From: Hyposmocoma kahamanoa
Taxonomy: Eukaryota; Arthropoda; Insecta; Lepidoptera; Cosmopterigidae
Direction of reading: 5' to 3'
Assembly (NCBI RefSeq): GCF_003589595.1
Contig: NW_020653900.1
Location: forward strand, 1,970,985-2,034,984
Length of the DNA: 64,000 nt
This document shows, piece by piece, positions 40,965-53,250 of the stretch. A program made the position numbers and the translations under genes. The stretch's first letter is position 1; every line of letters starts with the position of its first letter. The notes under the pieces are model-generated. The model was not told the DNA's origin and did no database searches. It saw nothing but the letters and a program-made list of their open reading frames with translations.

Positions 40965-41255
40965 GCCGCCGTGGGCAAGCGGTTATCATGCTGGTCTGCC
41001 ACGCAAAGGCCCCGCAACGGAACCAGAGTAACCGACTTAGCCCAAAGAGAGGCAAAATTTATGTGCCAGGGCGCCATATTTCTTGCGAAAGTGATGGTGC
41101 CAGTGAGTCCTCGACTGGTGACCGCGTGCTGGAAGACGTAGCGTGGGCAGACCACCCACAAGGTGGACCAATGACCTAGTGATGGTTGCGGGAATCCGCT
41201 GGATGTACGCAGCTCCAGACCGGTCGTTGTGGCGATGTATGAACAACAACTAATT
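40965..41255 (+). mobile_element. Chimera: tRNA-like head joined to RTE 3' end
   Basis: The first ~55 bases (CGCCGTGGGCAAGCGGTTAT then CATGCTGGTCTGCCACGCAA) resemble the SINE D tRNA head. From ~41022 the sequence is the RTE C-terminal coding end (GTRVTDLAQREAKFMCQGAI ... GATGTACGCAGCTCCAGACC), lining up with 10850-11110. The RTE part has stops. It may be a SINE that borrowed an RTE tail or an RTE fragment inserted in a SINE. Confidence 0.55.
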
Positions 41256-42657
41256 AGAATTTATTTTATATTCATCTCGACTCCATTCCTTTCACTTTTC
41301 CTTTTCCAAGCGCCAATAAATTAATTAAAATATACTTTAATGCCGTCAATCGCTTGTCGAGTCTGTCACATCCGACTAGCGTAATATACTAAATAAACTT
41401 TCTTATGCTACGCAATTATAAACCTTACCGCCTAAGATGATGAAAAATCGGCACAAAGTAATGTAAACAATTTTAATTTTTCGTGGGTTTTAGAGTTCCG
41501 CGGATTTTTTTTAAAACATAATATTAGAAATGTTTTCCTGTGTTTATATCTTGTTTTTGGTATTTAAATAGTCAGATATGGACTTGGAATGGAAGTCATT
41601 TGCGAAGGAAACATACTTAACTTCGAAGAGGCGTTGCCAGGGTGTGGGGCTAAAGATTTTAGGTCACGGGAGAATTGAGGAATGAATTGTATTTCTAGTA
41701 TATCTGGCGCATCCTGTACACAGAACTATAATGTGTTTCAAATAGAGAACCTCGCGTTTTTGTTAATTCAAATATCAAATATGACTCTACTGAAACGCTA
41801 TACTGCCTCCTGATTGGTTAAATTGACCTTAAGGTCTTGCAACTGGGCCATAAACCTTTACAAAAAAAAATTGTTTAAACAAGCGGTATTTGGTCAGTTC
41901 TATTCCATCTTTTTGGTTTTTTGTTCTGCAGCGTTGCCTACGCTTTCTTTCACACTCGCATAGATTCTTTAGCTTCCTTGGTACATTAAAGTAATTTGCA
42001 TTATTTCGCTGTATAAGGATTGATGAACACGATGATTCTCGTTTGTGTACAGAACCAGAATATTTTCTACCGAATTTTGCTCAGGACATAAATGGGTTCT
42101 CATTGAGGACAAACGTTCAATGAATTTGACCATCTGAGATATAAAAGAGATTCACACGCGTATTTGAACCTTATCCCAATTGTTTTAGAGTATTTTTTCG
42201 AGACTTATCAACAAGTTAAATCCTAACAGCAATTGTAAAAGGAAAATGTCGCCTATGCGTCAGGCATTACGGTTCATATAAATGTTACATAGGATATGTG
42301 TTGTTAAAAATAGTGTTAACGGCCTATGGTCCCATTTTATGGGAGTTTATGGGAGAGGAAGTGTCGAGACATGCTTTTATCTTCCAGTTTTATGAGTGGG
42401 GTTTATATACTAGACTAGGCGCTTGCCGTGGCTTCGCTTACGATGTTTTCAAACGTTGAACATAACACATACAAAACAAATTGTCTGTACGAAATATTTT
42501 CAAATGCGGTAGTAAATAATAATTTCTGTGTTAAGTAATATAGGTATGTACCACAGTTGGGCATGAACTTTTTTAAACTACGCGATCGAAATACTATACC
42601 GCTGTTTGACTGGAAAGCCAGACTTTTATAAAAGTGTAACATTTGAATTGTTCTATG
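41256..42657. other. Spacer, nothing recognised
   Basis: 1.4 kb without a repeat match inside this window and no gene recognised. Confidence 0.45.
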
Positions 42658-42885
42658 CATTGACTTACAAATAAATGGACGACGGGTCTAATACAAAAAC
42701 CACGAAAAAAATGTCCCAAGTCAACCTATTCGAAATTTAAATTGTAATGTCATCGCAGTATCGCGCTGTCAGTAGAACAAATGAAGCCTAAAGCGGAGTT
42801 TGGCGCTCTGTATACGATTTTAGTGCCTTACAAGTGCGGACACTTTTTAGCGCGGACCCGACGTCCATATAATTGTAAGTCAATG
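42658..42885 (+). mobile_element. MITE family A, 228 bp
   Basis: Nearly identical to 37480-37707. Flanked by perfect 8 bp GTTCTATG (42650-42657 and 42886-42893). Few substitutions between the two copies suggest recent amplification. Confidence 0.92.
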
Positions 42886-43067
42886 GTTCTATGTCATAAT
42901 AATAATTATATTATTTCAGAAATTGAATTACAGTAATGGGTTTCGAAGTGTATAGCGATTTGATAGGTTACCTTAAACGTCAGGCTGACTTTCAAGATGG
43001 TTAGGATTGGTTATGTACTCGATGGTTAGGAATCTTTGATTGGAACTTTCGCGAATTTCACACATTA

Positions 43068-43272
43068 TTTGATTTTTAGTTTGGAACTAAATAATGAATA
43101 AAACATATTTTAATTACGACATTTCGGACGTATTGCAACGTCCATGTTCTCGAAGTCAATGTCAAAATCATGAGTCGTGAGACCATGGACGTTGCAACAC
43201 GTCCGAAACGTTGAGGTAATTAAAATATGTTTTATACATGATTAAGTCCCGAACTAAAAATCTAATAAAGTT
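43068..43272. repeat. Foldback element P, ~95 bp arms
   Basis: TGATTTTTAGTTTGGAACTA ... AAAACATATTTTAATTACGA ... TTTCGGACGTATTGCAACGT then CCATG is mirrored by CATGGACGTTGCAACACGTC then CGAAACG ... TAATTAAAATATGTTTTATA ... CGAACTAAAAATCTA. Almost the whole unit folds on itself. No target duplication was clear. Confidence 0.75.
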
Positions 43273-45085
43273 AGGAATCTCTTTCTAAGCGCTCTAGTAA
43301 TGAACTCTCGAACATTGTAGCTACTCCGTAAATGCCTTGTTAAATAGTTAAATATGATGATGAGGGGCTTTCTGGTTTTGCGATTGTCCCACATTCAAAG
43401 TAAACCATCTTTATTTCATAGGCACATAAATACTTGAAATCGTCATATTGATTAAACTCTACTGTTCATTCGCAAGGCAGACTCCCCTGAGAGAATGAGG
43501 AAGAAACTAGGGGTTGCTTATTGTAATAAACATTTGTCACATTATTTACAATATTTATTTGAAACATCATAAAAAGAAACAATTTTTTCTGGATCTAAAT
43601 CGCGTATATGTATTTTTTCTCAAATATGCTCCGAAATCTTTGCATTACATGCGACTTCTTCCCGGCCAAGGCCTGCAAAGTAAGTATGAATAGCCATTAC
43701 TGTCCTCTTCTCTAAACTTTTAAGTCTACCTACTAGCAATGAACTATGTAAACAGGCAAAAGAAAAACTCATACAGCCAATTACCCAGTGTTCATAATTG
43801 CGAGAATTAAAAATACCTACCTGTACCGCTTACTGAAAAAAAAAAGAAAATGGCGGTAACATTTAAAATAAAGTGTTTTGGTATTCTTTTGTTTTGTCGT
43901 CTTTTTTGTATTTTGGTCGCGAAAATGAGTGCTAGTGAAAAGAGCAATAACAAAAATACAGTAATAGATTAAAGTCCATTCAAACACACCATCAGAAGTT
44001 CAGCAGACGTTAATGTGCGTAAAAAAAATTACATTTTCTTTTAGCACTTGTATAATTTTAATGTTAATGTCTTCCTCTCTTTAGTCTTCTATTATTTCCT
44101 CGCATTGTTTGAGAAAAATTCTATACATGCCTCGAAGGGAACGGGGACTGCACTTGACTCGTATTAATCAAGGCCTCACTGGCGCTCGTCCTTGTAACTC
44201 ATACTCGTCCAGCAATCCCTTACTTCCCGGTCTCTGCAATAATGTACTATTTTTGAAACTAACAAACGTTTCGGGCCCTTTAAAGTGGTACGTTCGTAAT
44301 GCCCCCGATTTGGGTTAGGTACAACCAGACAAATGTAATTCAAAGCTATTTTTTAATAAAATGTACTGGCAGACACAAAAATGTTTTCACAAAAACTAAA
44401 ACAGATTCAATAGGTATGTAGGTGCTAATATTTAGCCGTTATGATATTAATTTGAAATAACATGAACTTTAGCAGTGCTCATTTTGGCAACTAATAAATA
44501 TTGATTAATAATTGGATTTTAGTTATGGTACTCTTTTATTATTTTCACGAGTTTATAAATAATTTGCATTTTAGTAGGTACTATTTTACCAATATAAGTT
44601 TAATATAAATATATACGCAATTTAGATCCGAAACAAGTTCCAATAGGATGATGATTTCCAAATAACACAAGCGAACAAACGTATACGTTATTTAGTTTTC
44701 TATGAGCGTAGAACTTTGAGTACATTAGCTTTACGTGCATAATTACGCGTTTATAAAACCCGTTAAAAATGTACGAGGTTAATGAGCAACGAGATAGTTT
44801 TTCGGAAAATTTAATGAGATTATTATCCTTTAATGTGCAGGAAGTGTGCTTTATAACGGTTTTTAAGACGCTTTATAGTCGCTAGTGCTATTTTCATTCA
44901 TTACTAAGCTGTTTTCGTAAACGCTCTGTTGCATTTTTGTGGATAACCGCGATTTGTTGAGATGGTGTTTATTAAAATTATCGAGATATGTATAAAAGTA
45001 AAGACGTTTCCTGAAGTTCTTTATTAATTCGCTAGGTGATTTAAATAAAAAAACGCTTGCAAATTCAAGCGAAGATTTTTTTTTA
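43273..45085. other. AT-rich spacer with family B fragments
   Basis: Short B-like pieces at 43568-43650 (GGATCTAAATCGCGTATATG), 44258-44290 (AACGTTTCGGGCCCTTTAAA) and 44605-44640. No gene recognised. Confidence 0.4.
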
Positions 45086-45209
45086 ATGACGGGACGAAAA
45101 AGTCGTGCGCCTTGTTTGTTTGTCGTTTGCTTGTCGTGTTTCTAGTTTATAAATGGATAATTATTCGTAATAATACCCAGTCTGTATTTTTTTTTAATTT
45201 TCAAATTGT

Positions 45210-45398
45210 TAAATTAATAACTATTGTAACTATAGTGAAAAAATAGGGTGGTTTGCATCAATATTAGACATAACTGGTTGAAGACTGTACGACCTCAGTC
45301 AACCGTGACCATGGGACCTGTAAATGGCCTGAAACGTCGGTTTGTTTGAAAAAACAAATATACGCGATTTAAATGCGGAAAAATAGTTTCATTTCCTA
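45210..45398 (+). mobile_element. Retroposon family B, complete, 189 bp
   Basis: TAAATTAATAACTATTGTAA ... TGACCATGGGACCTGTAAAT ... TGAAACGTCGGTTTGTTTGA ... ATATACGCGATTTAAATGCG ... ATAGTTTCATTTCCTA. Flanked by perfect 11 bp TTTCAAATTGT (45199-45209 and 45399-45409). Duplications of 9, 11 and 13 bp in different copies indicate retroposition rather than cut-and-paste. Confidence 0.9.
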
Positions 45399-45723
45399 TT
45401 TCAAATTGTGTTATCACAATTCCATAATTTTGAGTAACGACGCTATTGCAATGGCAGTACGATACATGCATAATTCGTTTCACGTAGTTCGTACATGCCA
45501 CTGCTGGGTATAGGCCTTAGTATGAGCCTTCTACCTTTTCCCTTAATCTAAATAAATTTACTTTCATTATAACCTGAGACCAATCTGAGATACAGGTTGA
45601 ACCCTATTTTGGTTGCAGAGGCTTTGTTTACACAAATTGTAACGTACAATTTTGCCTTAGGCTTATATTACAATGTATAATTTTACAATTCTGTACATTG
45701 TCGTTGAAATCCAATAAACATTT

Positions 45724-45985
45724 TAGCAACAGTAGAGCTCCTTGTGAAAGAGTTTATCCAGAGTAGTACTGCCACCTTACCTATTTCTGTCGCCAAGCAG
45801 TAATGTCAGCCTTACTGTGTTCTGGTTTTGAAGGGTGCTGGTGGCATTACAGGCACATGGGACTTGTCAACTTATATCTCAGGGTGACGAGCGCAGTGGT
45901 AGTGACCATCAGATCTTTACGATCTAAAGCTCTAAGTGGCACTGCAACTGTTATGGATAGGCATGTCGCTTACCACCAAAAAAAT
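45724..45985 (+). mobile_element. SINE-like family C, full length
   Basis: AGCAACAGTAGAGCTCCTTG to GCATGTCGCTTACCACC, then AAAAAAATTG; the last ~30 bases of the family end are lost. The 75-codon frame at 45803 is a SINE translation. Confidence 0.85.
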
Positions 45986-46139
45986 TGTATTAGGTTCTCG
46001 AAAGATGTATATAAAATTATATCATCATAATTAACTTTCATAAGATACAAATGAACACGGAGCTTATGCAAAAGAACATATGTGTGCTACACTTGTATCT
46101 TTTCAGACCACCAATGCACTAGTTATGTGAAGTGACCGT

Positions 46140-46262
46140 CACATGCGCAGGGTGGCCTACCACCCCGCGTCGCCGCGCCGACAGTGTCTGCGCCACGCGT
46201 CTAGACGTCATTCGAGTGCGAAACTCTTGACCCCTACTAATGATACTCGAATCGGACCACGT
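46140..46262 (+). other. CpG-rich segment, relative of 20115-20335
   Basis: CCCCGCGTCGCCGCGCCGAC then AGTGTCTGCGCCACGCGTCT, AGACGTCATTCGAG and ATCGGACCAC. The end resembles the right part of 20115-20335. Confidence 0.4.
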
Positions 46263-46553
46263 TTTTCTGTTTTGATTACAATTTTAATTTTTATCTATTT
46301 TTCCTTGTACTTGCCCTAAACGCTTAACATTGATATTGATTTATTGCTAATTAATGCAACATTGTAGAAATTATCTTATAATACGTATCTATATATATAA
46401 TATTTAGAGGAACGCTATAAAAGAGTTGAATTATGATAACAACGTTTATAATATGCGTCACTGGCCACATACACCAGAATTTTTAATTGGAAACAAAAGT
46501 CTATTAAAGTCATTCTTTTTTCAAATTAAACGTTCTTTTATATACTGTTCATA

Positions 46554-47060
46554 CAGCGAGTATATAACCAGAAATAGAGACGAAATGTCATTTAATTTGT
46601 TTGAATATCATTACGGTGACAACTGCGCTCCGATTGGCCAGCCCGAATCCGAAACAATTGACGGGTGTCGTCAATTGTTTTACTTCAAATCGGTCAGTTT
46701 ACCTTGAGCTTTGCTATAATGGACGAAAATTGCAAAATTACATGTTTAATATTTACCTAACTACCGATGAAATATGATTCCGTTTGTTTTGTACCACCAC
46801 ATGGAACAGCCCCCATTGTTACGGATATTATTTTTATTACAATACATACAGAATATTTTTGGTATATATAGAGATGTACGCACAGGTCAGTTATTGGCGC
46901 TGTACTATTTCAGTTTTCTAATTTGTGATTTCAGCGCAAACGAGAATTGATGTTTAAAAGTGATGTAAGGGCCATTTACCTGATGAGTTGCCAGGGGCGG
47001 ATGGCCCTTATTACGTCTCTATTTTTGGTTATATGTTAATATTCAATGCAAAAGGTATTA
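46554..47060 (-). mobile_element. hAT-like MITE family F
   Basis: Starts CAGCGAGTATATAACCAGAA then ATAGAGACGAAATGTC and carries the full family interior in reverse (GATTGGCCAGCCCGAATCCG, hairpin CAATTGACGGGTGTCGTCAA, GAACAGCCCCCATTG). The far end is diverged, and flanks TGTTCATA/TGTTAATA match 7 of 8. Confidence 0.8.
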
Positions 47061-47360
47061 TATGAATTTACAACGTACATGTCGGTACGAGTGTATAAGT
47101 CGTTATTTTACAATCGAGTTGCCATCGAGATTGTGTGGTAGGGAAAAAAGTTGCACAAAATGTGGTACAATTTTTTTGACGTCGCGACTACTTTTAAATT
47201 GTTTACTCTGTTAGTTAAGTGCCGTAGCAAATTACTTTTTTCTGTAAATTTTAATAATGTGCTCCTTTTTTTTAAGCAAGGGTTGAAGTTCTAATGGTGA
47301 CGTAAAAACTCTAGGTTCTTAATAAGATTAGTGTCTCTGAACTTATACCATGAGATTTTA

Positions 47361-47640
47361 GTAGCAGTAAAAGTGAAACTTGTGAAAGATTTTGTCCAGG
47401 GAAGTATTGCCATCTTACCTATTTCTGCCACCAAACGGTAATGTGAACACTGCTGCTTTCCGATTTTGAAGGATAGAGTCGACTTGTGTCTTAGGGTGAC
47501 GGTTGTAGTGCTTGGCAGTGTCCTTCAGAGATTTGTGATTTAAAGGTCTGAGTGACACTGCAACTGTTATGGATAGGCATGTCGTTTACCATCAGGTGTA
47601 CGACTTGTTCGCCCCGTCATTTAGTATCATAAAAAAACAC
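47361..47640 (+). mobile_element. SINE-like family C, full length
   Basis: GTAGCAGTAAAAGTGAAACT to CATTTAGTATCATAAAAAAA. Followed at once by a short inverted family K end (CCTTTTTTGAAGTCGGTTAA). Confidence 0.85.
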
Positions 47641-47689
47641 GAAAAGAATTACCTCCTTTTTTGAAGTCGGTTAAAAATACAAATATTGT

Positions 47690-48314
47690 CCAACCTACGT
47701 GTATTAATTCCTTAAAAAAGGTAAATATACCTGCCCATTTCTATTTCTGAGCAAAATGTATGTAAGTATAATGTGCGTATTATTTATAACATAATGCAGT
47801 ATAGTATGTATGTGTAACGTGTGAGGCGCCATGAAAGCTTTTCGCACGAGAACCGCATCAAGTGCGATTAATACCAAATGCGTTCGCGTAAACATTGTAA
47901 ACAGCGCGTAAACAAAATGTAAACAAATGTTAATCGATAGGCATGCGACTGCAGTCGTCATAATGAAATTATTCGCTTTACGATTGCAAATGAATATGAC
48001 TCATAGTACAATTTGACCACCGTTCTTTAAAAAAGAGAAAGCGTCTGTTTTCTTCGATGTAACTTTGCCCAAAACATGTACCTCAAGTACTATCACCACT
48101 TTATTTGGTCTGTGACTATCACATATTATTGAATAAAAAAATCACGGTGAATTCATAATAAATAAAATAAAATATATTAAGCACTTGTACCACTACAAAT
48201 TATTGTTCGAACATGTAAATGACAGACAACGTAATAATAATATATGACAATGTTTTACTTCAAATGGTAGGTATCCAGCTAACGGGATTATTTAAAAAAT
48301 AGGCCTTATCGTCT
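47690..48314. other. Spacer, nothing recognised
   Basis: The 85-codon minus frame at 47704-47961 is hydrophobic and unrecognised. Confidence 0.4.
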
Positions 48315-48322
48315 TTTTCAGG

Positions 48323-48666
48323 CATCGAGTATATAACCAGAAGTAGAGACGAAATGTCATTTCATTTGTTTGAAAACTATTCTGCCAAATCATTACGATG
48401 ACAACTGCGCTCAGATTGGCAGCCCGAATTTGAAATAATTGACGGGTGTCGTCGATTGTTTTACTTCAAATCGACCAGTTTAGCTTGAGCTTTGCTATAA
48501 TGGACCAAGATTTAAAAATTACATATTTTTGTTTCATTATTAGATGTTTTGCTGTTTTTCAGTCCGTCAGTTGTTATTTAAAAGTGTTATAAGGCCCATT
48601 TGCCTGATGAGTTACCAGGGATGGATTGCCCTTATTTCGTCTCTATTTCTAGTTGTATACTCGATG
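48323..48666 (-). mobile_element. hAT-like MITE family F, 344 bp
   Basis: Ends CATCGAGTATATAACCAGAA and, reversed, CATCGAGTATACAACTAGAA. Flanks TTTTCAGG (48315-48322) and TTTGCAGG (48667-48674) match 7 of 8. Shorter than 7477-7985 by an internal deletion. Confidence 0.85.
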
Positions 48667-48823
48667 TTTGCAGGCCTGTAAAAGATAATTCTTTTATAAC
48701 TTATTAATTACGAGACCTTTATTATAATATGTAATAAGTTTGGATAAAGGACTATATCTCAAGCTGTTAAACCCTATTTAAATATTACATCATTACGTGG
48801 TCACAAATTTTTAAATCCTCTAA

Positions 48824-49569
48824 GGCTCAAGTCACACTGGGGCAGAGTCGAAGCGTCGCGTCGCGACGCGTTCTGTTTTTCAACTACAACGCCTGGCGAC
48901 GCGCAACGACGCTCATATTAATGCGCCTGGATCACAGTGTTGTGACGGTGTGACCTCCTTACACCGTCATCCCACCTTTTTGTATCGCCTCTCTCCATTC
49001 GTATCGTATCGTTTTTTCTTCTTCTACTCATATTTAAATTTAAAATTTGAATTGTTCCATCTTCCTTCGCTTTCTCATTTTTGCTTCGTACCACGGTCAC
49101 TTCCTGCTTGACCGCGATAGTGGACAGAACTACTAAATCAAATTCTTTTCAAGTTTAATCATAATACAATCAATGTAAATCATGTATTGATCATAATGAG
49201 CGAATAACAGTCTATCCAATATCTGTAATTCAACATAATAAAACCCGATAAGGGGTAAGTGCTTAAATACAACATCTACCATTTTTTTAGGTCTAGTTAG
49301 GGAGTGTTTTTTGTTAATGTACTGTTTTGTACATCTACCTTTTATTTGTTACAGTTTTTTTTACTTTACCTTTTACTTCACGTTAAATAAATTTGTGGAG
49401 AACGGAAGTTCAAGTAACCGCTCGACTGCAACCAAGCGTCGACGCTTGACTCCATATTTGCATAAGACAAATTTGTACCTTAATGTTGGGAAAATAGAGA
49501 TGAATATGCTATAGGCGAAAAACATGACGCATCGCGACGCTTCGACTCTGCGCCAGTGTGAGTTGAGTC
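48824..49569 (+). mobile_element. PIF/Harbinger-like MITE family I, split by element J
   Basis: Ends GGCTCAAGTCACACTGGGGC and, reversed, GACTCAACTCACACTGGCGC, flanked by TAA (48821-48823 and 49570-49572). Element J (48941-49417) interrupts it; ~36 bases of the MITE seem lost at the junction compared with 11412-11669. Confidence 0.85.
48941..49417 (+). mobile_element. Element J, copy 2 (possible solo LTR)
   Basis: TGTGACGGTGTGACCTCCTT then ACACCGTCATCCCACC to TTAAATAAATTTGTGGAGAA. Shares beginning, middle (GGGGTAAGTG, GGGAGTGTTTT) and end with 29902-30462, but lacks the B insert. Confidence 0.6.
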
Positions 49570-49572
49570 TAA

Positions 49573-50510
49573 GGGTTGATACGTCAACGTCGTAGAGATT
49601 TTTTATTCCGTTTTATCCTCTTTTGATTCGCGACTCTGGAATATTACATTAATGTGTTTTTAATTTATATTTATCACTGACTTTTCATTCCCGACATTCT
49701 CTCGATTGAACCTGATTATTAATATACAGTAACAGCTGTTACATCACGACAATACACGTTCCATCGAACGTAGTATATCGCTTATTCTTATATTACATCT
49801 TTACATACTTAAATTGTATTGACTATTGCTTACTTTGTTGTTTTTGTTTTTGTTTGTTATTTTATTTTTTGTTTCATTCTTTCTTTCAGTGTATTTTTGT
49901 GTTGTGGCGTTGTAATCAATGGTTTATATTTTATACTATTACATTCTTTTATAATAGTAGAATTACATTTTTAGGAATTTTAAAAATAAATGAAAGAGCG
50001 GAGGAACGGCTGCTTCACAAATGAATTGAGATCGACAATTCGAGTCCCTTTGGCGGCATGCACCTATGACTTTAATTTCTAAGCCACATACATTTGTCAA
50101 GGTTTAGTCGCAATATCTCCCCATAACGATGTAGGAAAACGCCTAGAAGGTCTACAATCCACATTATGCTATAGTGGCGAGCTGTAGTTTAAACTCTTTT
50201 CAGAGGAGACCCGTGCCGTGCAGTAACGTGTATGAATGTGGCGAAACAAATAAATTATTCACATTAAAATGTCTTACAAATTGATTGAACACATTACTTA
50301 TTCGTGAGTGAAAAGAGTAAAAAACTCTAGGAGTTGCATTTTGTAAATAGATGCTAGTAAGCTTTATCATTTATAATTTTTAAGCGCATAAACAAATTCG
50401 TAACGTTCATTCGCTCTGTTGGGAGAATGTCAACCAAGGTATGGCGAAGGCGCTGGTTCGAGTTCAGCCGAATTGTAGGAATTTTTCTTTGTGTTCGATC
50501 TTTGTATTAA
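49573..50510. other. Spacer, nothing recognised
   Basis: A tRNA-like B box GGTTCGAGTTC at 50456 hints at an old SINE head (50400-50475). Nothing else. Confidence 0.4.
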
Positions 50511-50514
50511 TAAT

Positions 50515-50812
50515 AAAATAATCTCAGTGCAGAGTACTAAAAAACCGATCTCAAAAGTTCGTGGAATTACTTCTATCTGCCACGTTTTATTGAAATCGGT
50601 TACCGGAAAGTGCGCGAAACCGGATTCATCCCCTAGCTTGCAACCCTTGGGGATGGAACATTTTGTTCAAATTTAAATGGGACCAATACTGAAGTACCCT
50701 TATTACAACAAAAAAGAATCATCAAAATCGGTTCACAAATGTCGGACCTATCGCGTAACAACATAAAGAAAAAAAACAGCTGTATTGAGAACCTTTTTGA
50801 AGTCGGTTAAAA
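50515..50812 (-). repeat. Repeat family K, fullest uninterrupted copy
   Basis: ATAATCTCAGTGCAGAGTAC ... GTTACCGGAAAGTGCGCGAA ... GGACCAATACTGAAGTACCC ... TTTTTGAAGTCGGTTAAAAA. Defines the family termini used for the other copies. Confidence 0.75.
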
Positions 50813-52100
50813 ATAACAAACAAGTGGAGTAAATTCACAAAAACAATTGAACATCATGAGAATAAAACATAGTGATTTTCAATAAACATAATGTCACAAA
50901 TAACATTTTGTGACTTGTGAAGACGACTGTCAAGAGCATCGAGCAGTGTCAGAAAATGCGGGGTGTTCCTATTTGTAACTGGGAACCACAAGGTGTTAGC
51001 TGGCAAACGATAGCGTCGCATATCCCTATTTCTCAGAACACACGAGTAATTAGCGAGTGGGCGATTGATCATTCGCTATTTATAATGGAGAGAATGAGTC
51101 ATGCCCGCGCATTTTTATAGTTTGAACTCTGTGGATAACAGACGAGCGGTCTGACAGGTTACGTGAAATAAATTTGATAAATTGTTTTAACGCCAAGCTC
51201 CAACAATTGTTGGCAGGTCTACATCGCAAGTTTAATAATAAAATGACGTAATCTGAAAAAAGAAAACGAATACACACTCCACATTTAGTGGAACATTTTA
51301 GTGAAACACCAAAATAATGTAGTGTTTTTTCAAAAGTGTGGCTGGAAATTTTACTTTTTTGTTTTAGATCTAATGTGAAAAAAAGAAATTGACTTATAAT
51401 TTATTTTAATTTCTTTCTTGTCGTTTTAATTCGTTTTTGCTTAGTCAACTTAATTGCTTAATTCTTTAATATTTTTCCGGTGTCACTGTAACCCAAAGAG
51501 AATTTGGTCCCTTTCTAACTTTATATGATTTTGGTCAAATATCCTTTACCAGTAAAAGTTACTGAGGTAATGGGTTACTTATTGTGAAGTCGCCTCTATA
51601 CAACATTCAGTTCAATTTAAAAATCTCCATTAAAAACGTTTTGTTTTTTTACTTAAAAAAAAAACAATGGCCTCTCTCCTAATCGTACAGAAATCGAGTA
51701 ACAACTGGTCCCCAATTAAAACTATAAGCAGCACAAATTTTAGGTTAAATAATAAAAATAACAAAGTTATTACTTAAAGTCGATTCTTCTTCGTATGTCG
51801 ATGGCATACACTACAATGCTTGCCATAGTGTTGCAAGGATTTGCCAATATGCGTAGGGTTCTCGCTGATTGTTGTCCAGGATGCACCAGACGTACAGAAA
51901 AGAAATGGTACGTCGCATGAGGCTATTCATGCACCCACTCAAAGTAAATATAGTTAGTGTACACTCCGCACATTAGCTTGATGCACTAAACAAAGATCTA
52001 GCTACAGGTGAAGACTGAAAATCAGTAATATTGAGTCTTTATCCTTTTTGTCCACATCACTCAATTGTATTTTCTCTTAGTTTTCAATTTTATTTTTATA
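50813..52100. other. Spacer, nothing recognised
   Basis: 1.3 kb without a repeat match in the window. Short frames at 50854-51277 overlap each other on both strands and are unrecognised. Confidence 0.45.
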
Positions 52101-52101
52101 A

Positions 52102-52330
52102 TAGTTGCAGTGCCACTCAGAGCTCAAATCGTAAAGAAATCGTAAAGATCTGAGGTGCAGTGCCTCTGCGCCCATCACCCTGAGATATTAGTTGAAAAGG
52201 CCCATGTGCCTGATATTTTACTAGCACCCGAACGCAATAATGCTGACATTACTGCTAGGCGTCAGAAATAGGTCAGGTCGTAGTAACTTTCCTGGACGTA
52301 CTCTTTGACAAGGAGCTCTACTGCTACTAA
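52102..52330 (-). mobile_element. SINE-like family C
   Basis: ATAGTTGCAGTGCCACTCAG ... CCATGTGCCTGATATTTTAC ... GACAAGGAGCTCTACTGCTA. A short duplication (CGTAAAGAAATCGTAAAGAT) is present. Confidence 0.8.
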
Positions 52331-52430
52331 TAATTATTTATTATATGTAATATATAATTATTGTTGTGTATCGTAGAGTAATAAATGGGTAATTTTGAGC
52401 TTAGTGTTGTCCATCTAATTTTTATGGCGA

Positions 52431-52550
52431 TTTTTATTATTTGAATATTCAAATATCATGAAGTATTATTTAATATACAAGAGTAATAATTTGAAATATT
52501 ATTGAATATTTCACGACAATATACTCGAATACTTAAATAATAAAAAAGCC
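52431..52550. repeat. AT-rich foldback
   Basis: TTTATTATTTGAATATTCAA is mirrored by CTCGAATACTTAAATAATAA, with further internal inverted matches (GAAATATTATTGAATATTTC). Confidence 0.7.
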
Positions 52551-53250
52551 TCCGAAATTAAGTACAAACAACTAAGCTGAAAATTACCTAAAAGTTTTTT
52601 TTATTGTTACCTTTCCGAATGTCTTCTAAATGCACATGTAATCTTAAGTTTTTTGTTCATCGTGAGAACGATTTGTCGTAAGAAATAATGGGGTAGTTAA
52701 TTAGTAACAAATTACTTGTGTAGATGAATTTTCTAACGACGTGTTTGTTTACCTGACGACATTTCCGGCGCGCGCGCACGTGCTCTGTGTAACCCGACAC
52801 GAGAGATGCTAATGCAACTAACAGTCTAGTGATGTACCGCTTTTTGTCCGTAAAAAATACCGCAAAAGACAACAATTACACAAAGGCTGAATACAGTTTT
52901 AAGTAATTGGTCAACAACGACAACCCATTTACACTTCCCACTGCTGGGCATGGATCTCCTTACAGGGTTAGACGACGATTTGGCGACTTCACACGTGATC
53001 CAAGGGCTATGAATCTTCTTCGACGTGCAGTTTCATCATGATGTTTTTCTTTCACCGAAAAGCTCATGGTAAATTTAAAATTAAGTTTCGCACATAAATT
53101 ACGAAAAATTGTGAGGTGCGAGTCCGGATACGAACCCATGGCGTCTGCTTTATAGGCGGTAGGTATGGCTTCTGTAATTGAGTAATTCGAACTCTTGGTA
53201 TAATAAAGCCACATGTGATCGTACGTCAAAAGTGTTTTATAACATGAAGG
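52551..53250. other. Spacer with SINE-like scraps
   Basis: CCCACTGCTGGGCATGGATC (52938) and a reversed tRNA-like segment near 53107-53160 suggest old retroposon debris. No gene recognised. Confidence 0.35.
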
